Below, piece after piece: positions 17,976-22,387 of a stretch of 22,387 nt of DNA. Where the stretch lies: positions 1 through 22,387 of the forward strand of contig LRSR01003267.1 in the NCBI GenBank assembly GCA_001579985.1, written 5' to 3'. The position numbers were made by a program, and so were the translations under genes. Below the pieces are notes generated by a model. It worked only from the letters and a program-made list of their open reading frames with translations, made no database searches and was not told where the DNA came from. The DNA comes from Hypsibius dujardini (lineage: Eukaryota; Tardigrada; Eutardigrada; Parachela; Hypsibiidae). Every line of letters starts with the position of its first letter. Positions within the stretch are counted from its first letter, which is position 1.

Positions 17976-20616
17976 GTGAGCCAAAAAATGGAACGAAAAA
18001 TGAGGAATGAAAAAATGAGGAACGAAAAATGGCGACCTCGAGCAGATTATTTGAAAACACATTTGGCTTGAAAAAATGCCGATCTTTCCAGGCCTCATCA
18101 GCCCTTATCAGACCCAATATCCCTCAGGAGTTTCAGCGGACATTGCCAATGTCATCCCCCTCAAAATCGTTGCCGCCACGGATGCCAGCCCTGCCGGTGG
18201 AGGTCATTGACGAAAACTTCTTCCCTTGCCGTGCAGACCACGAATGTCACTCTTTTTCAACTTTTTCCTGCTTTATCCAGGCGTTTTGATCTCTCCAACA
18301 TCCGCTGGACAGGCGGCGGAGGTTATCAACAGCAACGGTGCGATCCCGACCGGCAGTTTTCGTGAAGGTGACAACAAAATCTTCCCTTGCCATGCAGACC
18401 AAAATGTCTCCCTTTTTTGCATGTTTCTGTTTAATCAGGCGTTTTGACCCCTTCGTCATCCGCTGGACGGGCGATGACGACTGTCAACAACAACGGCGCA
18501 GTCCAGACCGGCGGCCTTGGTGGAGGAGGAATTTCATCGACAGGGACGCCTCCAATCACGCCGACAGTTCTCCCCGACAGCAGTCGCTCCGATCAGCGCG
18601 CACAGTCAACGCAGCGTGGATTTTTGGGAGTGATTTCTGGAGCTCGACGGGTAAATGGTGGACCGGCTGGGCAGATGTGGAATGCTCCGCGTCGGGGAGA
18701 GGGGAATTTTTGGCAGGGTAATATTTGTAAATATTTTTTGCCCACCCAACTTTCTGGGCATTTGTTATTTTTGTGCTGTTGTTTTCCAGATAATGGAATG
18801 CAGGATGAGTGGAGTATGAACCCAGCGCAGCAAGGTTTTGGTGGCCAGCAGCCGGGAAGAGACTTCTGGCAGGACAACTCAGGTACATTTTGTTAGAGGG
18901 AGCTATTGATTGATTGATTGATTAATTGATTGATTAATTAATTAATTGATTGAGTAATGGATTGATTGATTGATTAGATCGACTATTCCGGACCATTCAC
19001 AGGTCCGATCCGATCCGACCATTGCGGAATCGTAACTTTTTCCATTTTCTCATTTGAGGATCGAGCGCCAGAGCTACTGTTCAGTTCGGTCCTATGCGCC
19101 CGCAACAGCAGATGTGGAACGATAACGGCCGTGCATTCGACGTCGATCCTGCTTCCGTTCCGGTGTCTGCACAGCAGCCAATTGCCATGACCATCGGCTC
19201 AACTTCCGGTTCTCTTCAGGCACCGGATTCTTCTCTCAGCGCGCTACCCTCCGGTCCCGACAGTGAGCCACTGCTGACAGGAGTGGGCCCGGGTGGACCG
19301 TGGGACCTGTCTTACGTCAACGACCCTGTCATGATGGCTGCCATGCTTGATGACGCCCCTGGTCAGCAGCAGCAGCAGTTTGGTGGTAGGCAGATTTTCT
19401 GTTCATAAGACTGAGTATTGTAAATAACGCATTTAAATTAAGTCAAAATATTTAGTTTGAATATTTAGATTTAAAGGCAAAGTCAACTGGATCTTCGCAG
19501 TTTAAAATATGATCTAAATACATTTCCGGCTTTGCTAATATAATATGACCCCGACACTCCACTCAGATAGTCCTCTACATTTAATTTTGTTTCATTTCAG
19601 GTGTCATCCAAGTTAACGGACCGCCCGGCACCTCTATCACCGTCCAACAGGCCGGAACTCCTTTGCAGCAAACTGCGGCAGACTATGTTCCTTGGCCTGG
19701 CATGTATTCCTCCTCGCCGTCGGATGAGTCTAGCATTAATAATACTACCCTCAGCCCCGCTCAGCGAATGGATGCCTGCCTGGTTTCGTGTGTCAGTCAT
19801 GGAATCTGTGACGGCGCCACTCAGCAGTGTATCTGCGAGACATTTTGGACCACCAACCCATTCCTCAGTACCGGCCGTCTCTACCGTCCCAACTGCAGTA
19901 CGTGAGAAAGCGTGTTCTATGTTAATGGAACTTTTCGTAATGTTTCGGCTTTTAGATTGGAACGTCTTTGTTGTGATCGGTGTATTGATTGGAATCCTGT
20001 TTGGGGTGATTATCCTGTCGATTCTTCTACACTGCTGCTGCAAGCGCTGCTGGTAAGATTATAAGGCCTGGAAGATCTTGTAAGGTTTTCTTCGGTCCTT
20101 CCGCTTATTTCAATCTTTCATTGGTTCGTCTGGTCCGTTTATCGCCTGTCTGCTTGTCTGTCTGTCTGTCTGTCTTATCTGTCTTATCTGTCTGTCTGTC
20201 TTGTCTCTGTCGTTTACGCCTGTCTTTCTTTCTAGCCATCTGTCTGTCTGTCGATGCCAATGTTGTATTTGCCTCATGTCTTATTATTAACCTTCGGGAA
20301 GATTCGATTGTGTCTCTAGTAGTCTCGTCATGCCGGCAGTACTCGAATGCTGGTTAGATTCTGAGTAGCTACTTGTTGTTGTTGTAGCTCTCGTGAACCG
20401 AAGCTCGCTGACCGCCGCTATAAACTAGTTCCCGATGACGGCTACGGAGGCAAAGGCAGTGCTGGACTGTTGATCAAACGCTCCCGCATGGTGGATTCCG
20501 ACGAGGACGATGATGAGGCTGTCTTTGAGGCCCGCAATCCGCAGTTCTACGGGTCCACTCCCAGCTACAACAAGCCCGGTGAAGCCTCCAAAGGCTCAAA
20601 GAAGGTCATTCCGTAA
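17864..20616 (+). CDS. KIAA0319-family type I membrane protein lacking PKD repeats, 9 exons
   Basis: Exons 17864-17975, 18092-18202, 18281-18367, 18439-18717, 18790-18882, 19059-19385, 19601-19897, 19956-20052 and 20388-20616 join in phase to 543 aa. Signal peptide: MSSATAIASVALAWLIF, cleaved near CRSA. Residues 38-390 are Gly/Gln/Ser/Pro-rich with recurring MWN and FWQ motifs. C396-C435 holds the family Cys motif (HGICDGATQQCICETFW). TM is about 439-460, followed by HCCCKRCC. The cytoplasmic tail has RRYKLVPDD and VDSDEDDDEAVFE. Family knowledge: vertebrate KIAA0319 and KIAA0319L (dyslexia-associated; KIAA0319L is the AAV receptor) share this Cys-TM-KYxxL-SDDxxF ending but have PKD repeats outside. 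YKLV (479-482) is a YxxPhi endocytic motif. No PKD or MANSC domain is seen here. The family call rests on the last 150 residues; ectodomain function is unknown. Confidence 0.78.
18092..18202 (+). CDS. Exon 2: low-complexity ectodomain
   Basis: Encodes LISPYQTQYPSGVSADIAN to DASPAGG. The donor is probably GTCATT at 18203, because it aligns with the donor of exon 3 in the duplicated block. GTGGAG at 18196 is a phase-equivalent alternative. Confidence 0.6.
18215..18520 (+). repeat. Tandem exon-intron duplication, period about 160 bp
   Basis: Copy 1 is about 18215-18360 and copy 2 about 18376-18520. They share CTTCCCTTGCC, TGCAGACC, GGCGTTTTGA, ATCCGCTGGAC, CAACGG and GACCGGC across intron, acceptor and exon. 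Confidence 0.88.
18281..18367 (+). CDS. Exon 3: first copy of the duplicated exon
   Basis: Encodes VLISPTSAGQAAEVINSNGA and ends GSFREG at GTGACA. It is paralogous to the start of exon 4. Phase 1-1. Confidence 0.7.
18439..18717 (+). CDS. Exon 4: second copy of the duplicated exon, extended
   Basis: Begins VLTPSSSAGRAMTTVNNNGA, paralogous to exon 3, then adds a Thr/Pro/Ser-rich stretch and QMWNAPRRGEGNFWQ. Donor is GTAATA, phase 1-1. Confidence 0.75.
18790..18882 (+). CDS. Exon 5: Gln/Gly-rich ectodomain
   Basis: Encodes NGMQDEWSMNPAQQGFGG and GRDFWQDNS. Acceptor is TTGTTTTCCAG and donor GTACAT. The FWQ motif echoes the end of exon 4. Confidence 0.75.
18905..18977. repeat. ATTG tetranucleotide microsatellite
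   Basis: TTGATTGATTG with TTAATTAA variants, in the intron between exons 5 and 6 of the KIAA0319-like gene. Confidence 0.95.
19059..19385 (+). CDS. Exon 6: ectodomain with a polyglutamine run
   Basis: The acceptor follows TTTTCTCATTTGAG. It encodes SSARATVQFGPMRPQQQMWN to DDAPGQQQQQFGG. The donor is ambiguous by one codon (GTGGTA at 19383 or GTAGGC at 19386). Five consecutive CAG codons make the QQQQQ. Confidence 0.75.
19601..19897 (+). CDS. Exon 7: membrane-proximal KIAA0319-type cysteine motif
   Basis: Encodes VIQVNGPPGTSITVQQAG and then the Cys-rich block C396, C400, C406, C413, C415 and C435 with HGICDG and CETFW. Donor is GTACGT, phase 1-1. Confidence 0.88.
19956..20052 (+). CDS. Exon 8: transmembrane segment
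   Basis: Encodes WNVFVVIGVLIGILFG to ILLHCCCKRC. The acceptor is TTTCGGCTTTTAG and the donor GTAAGA, leaving phase 2. The CCCKR just inside the membrane is a family hallmark. Confidence 0.9.
20148..20245. repeat. TGTC microsatellite
   Basis: CTGTCTGTCTG with CTTATCTGTC variants, in the last intron of the KIAA0319-like gene. Confidence 0.9.
20388..20616 (+). CDS. Exon 9: cytoplasmic tail and stop
   Basis: Encodes SREPKLADRRYKLVPDDGYG, then MVDSDEDDDEAVFEARNP, ending KKVIP and TAA. The stop lies inside a consensus donor (CC|GTAAGAG at 20613). If that donor is used with the strong acceptor at 20973, the tail instead ends in 15 other codons and a TAG at 21017-21019. Confidence 0.82.
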
Positions 20617-21469
20617 GAGTTTCAGAACTTTTGGTCTTTCATCGCACGTTTCTCCCAGTTTGCATCCTATTTTACATGACCGGTATGCCACACGTTAATA
20701 TGTATGTTTGCTCTCACTTGTATTGATTATTAATTGGAAGCCATCCATTTCCAGCGTTTTTTATAACCATATCAGCACGCGCCGTTTGAAAAATCTGCAT
20801 CCATTCAATTGCGTGACTGGAATTGACCCCTTAGCTCTTGATATTTCTGTCTGCCAGAGTGACTGTCTGTTTGCCTGCCTGCCTGCCTGCCTGATTATCT
20901 GTTTGTCTGTCCATTTTTGTCTCGCCTGCCTGCCTGCCCGCCTGTCTTTCTTCGTCTGCCTATCTTGTTACAGGAAATTGCACTTTCTAATTCTACTAAG
21001 CGGCGATCCAGATCTTTAGTAAAACCGCCCCTGCACTGGGGCCCAGACGTCACCAGCGATAATCCTTGCATCACATCACAGAGAGGGGGGGAGGGGCAAA
21101 CACTTACCCGGATTGCTCAGATTAGGCTCTCTCAAGCACAGCTGCGTACCTTCACAAAGCATATCCCTGACGAATATTAATTTTTCCACTGATTATTATT
21201 ATTACGCAACCCTAAGCTCTAATGAGCCGAATGTACATATCCGTGGAAAACAACACGCGGACGTGGTGCAGTAGTGTGTGCGGTACAGAGGGCATTAACG
21301 CGCTTTACCACCGCGCGGGGTATAATCGGTGGAGAGCTCAGGACGGTGGAGAGCTCACGACGGTTCCGGTCAGTTGTAATAATAGTCCACCGCAGTCGCT
21401 GTCGCTTTCCTCTCGATCATCAACGACCTCCCCATTCACACGTAGCAATCAGATTTTCTCAATCTGAAA
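20617..21469 (+). other. Spacer between the KIAA0319-like gene and the next gene
   Basis: 853 nt. It holds a TGCC/TGTC tract (about 20866-20945) ending in a good acceptor (TCTTGTTACAG at 20963-20973), a duplicated GGTGGAGAGCTCA word near 21329 and 21345, and no gene I recognise. The KIAA0319-like 3' UTR must lie in its first part. I saw no AATAAA. Confidence 0.45.
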
Positions 21470-22132
21470 ATGCTCGACCATCTCATAAAAATGTGCTTCT
21501 TCGTTCTGGTGCGGGAGACGGCTTCTCTGTCATCCGGGACAGCAGACAGCACTGACGACACTCCAGGTATGACATTATTAAAACTAAAATAAAGAAGTGA
21601 AACTAAATTGAAACTGAACAATATATTTCAGTAAATATTTTCTTGGTCCTTGGTTTATTTAAACTAGTTAAATGGAGAAAAAACTGTTTAATTTTAGTTC
21701 TAATCGCGAAAATGGTCGTTTTTAGCGGTCCGTGTCAACTGCAAAACTCCCGGTCTCATGCTCTTCCAAATCTACGAACCGAAGGTGCGTAGCCTGTTGA
21801 AGTCGCCGACGGCCAAGGAGCTGGTGTTGTTCTCGGAGGAGCCACGAACGAAACTGCCACTGCCAAACTGCATGGGAAACCATACGATCGGCGATTCGGC
21901 GGGCTGGTCAAAGACCTTCTCGTTTCTGACTTACGGCGGCAACAGCTCCTGCATGGTGAAATCGTATTTGATCGATCAGGAGGATTCTGCCCAGCAAACC
22001 TTTGTGGCGGACATTTTTATTAAGGTCTTTACCGCCGAGGACAGGGTCGGTCAAGGTCGTCGAGGCAAGGTGCGGTTGTCGTGTACGATGCTGGCGGCAC
22101 AGCAGGTCGAATCAGCCCGCACAAACTTGTAA
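21470..22132 (+). CDS. Unrecognised gene, 5' part; possible ZP-N-like cysteine pattern
   Basis: Exon 1 is 21470-21566 (MLDHLIKMCFFVLVRETASL to DDTP, donor GTATGA, phase 1). Exon 2 begins at 21726 after GTTTTTAG. The frame then reads AVRVNCKTPGLMLFQIYEP, with later cysteines in LPNC, NSSC and VRLSC and ADIFIKVFTAEDRV before the last. Four cysteines with a V-x-C-x5-M opening and a closing V-x-L-x-C resemble a ZP-N module of extracellular matrix or cuticle proteins. This is a pattern-level guess only. The signal segment is short (CFFVLV) and not convincing. The frame stops at TAA 22130-22132, but that TAA overlaps a donor (TT|GTAAGG at 22129), so the gene may continue off the right edge. Confidence 0.5.
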
Positions 22133-22229
22133 GGATGAACCATCACATCAATGCCAAGGGCTCAATATTACTATAATCGATGGGAATGTAGGAATGCTAG
22201 CATAGAAATGTCTTCCAGTAGTCGGTCTG

Positions 22230-22354
22230 TTTTTACCTGTCAGCATGTGTATCTGTCCGTCTTCCTGTTTCCACGTTTGTCCGCTTGACATCTTGAAGCC
22301 TGCCTGTATGCCTGCCTGCCTGCCTGTATGTCTGCCTGTATGTCTACCTGCCTA

Positions 22355-22386
<32 letters not shown>

Positions 22387-22387
22387 C
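22230..22387. repeat. TGCC/TGTC microsatellite running off the right edge
   Basis: Degenerate CTGT words from 22230 become nearly pure TGCC units from about 22300 to the window end. Confidence 0.93.

Overview
This is a eukaryotic nuclear window. Coding exons are short, mostly phase-1 symmetric, GC-rich and bounded by GT/AG sites. They sit in AT-richer introns full of TGTC/TGCC-type microsatellites. Domain content is animal: WAP and CCP/sushi modules, mitochondrial ribosomal mS29 and a KIAA0319-type tail. A compact invertebrate genome fits best. An ecdysozoan, perhaps a tardigrade, is a guess from the LEV-9/Hasp-like protein and gene spacing; the sequence does not prove it. All gene models below were spliced by hand from both strands, using reading-frame and phase continuity as the check.

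Minus strand, 13389 down to 1, running off the left edge: a 16-exon gene for a secreted protein. It has a signal peptide, one WAP domain, twelve CCP/sushi domains, a Ser/Thr-rich linker before CCP12, and the start of an Ig-like module. The order resembles the cholinergic-synapse organisers LEV-9 (nematode) and Hasp/Hikaru genki (fly). All 16 exons join in phase, giving 977 codons plus one base in the window. Introns carry most of the repeats, including two long inverted-repeat (foldback) structures at 447-780 and 10276-10514.

Between 13390 and 15116 is a divergent intergenic region with no recognisable gene.

Plus strand, 15117-17358: a two-exon gene for mitochondrial small-subunit protein mS29/DAP3, 466 aa with an intact Walker A motif. 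About 500 bp downstream, 17864-20616 (plus) is a nine-exon gene for a 543-aa type I membrane protein. Its C-terminal Cys motif, TM segment and acidic tail match the KIAA0319/KIAA0319L family, but its ectodomain is Gly/Gln/Pro-rich with no PKD repeats. Exons 3 and 4 are a visible tandem exon-intron duplication.

Plus strand, 21470 to the right edge: the start of an unrecognised gene whose second exon has a four-cysteine pattern reminiscent of a ZP-N domain. It probably continues beyond the window.

The four genes do not look like a functional cluster. Two encode putative cell-surface or secreted modular proteins and one encodes a mitoribosomal protein. No tRNA, rRNA, CRISPR array or autonomous transposon was found.
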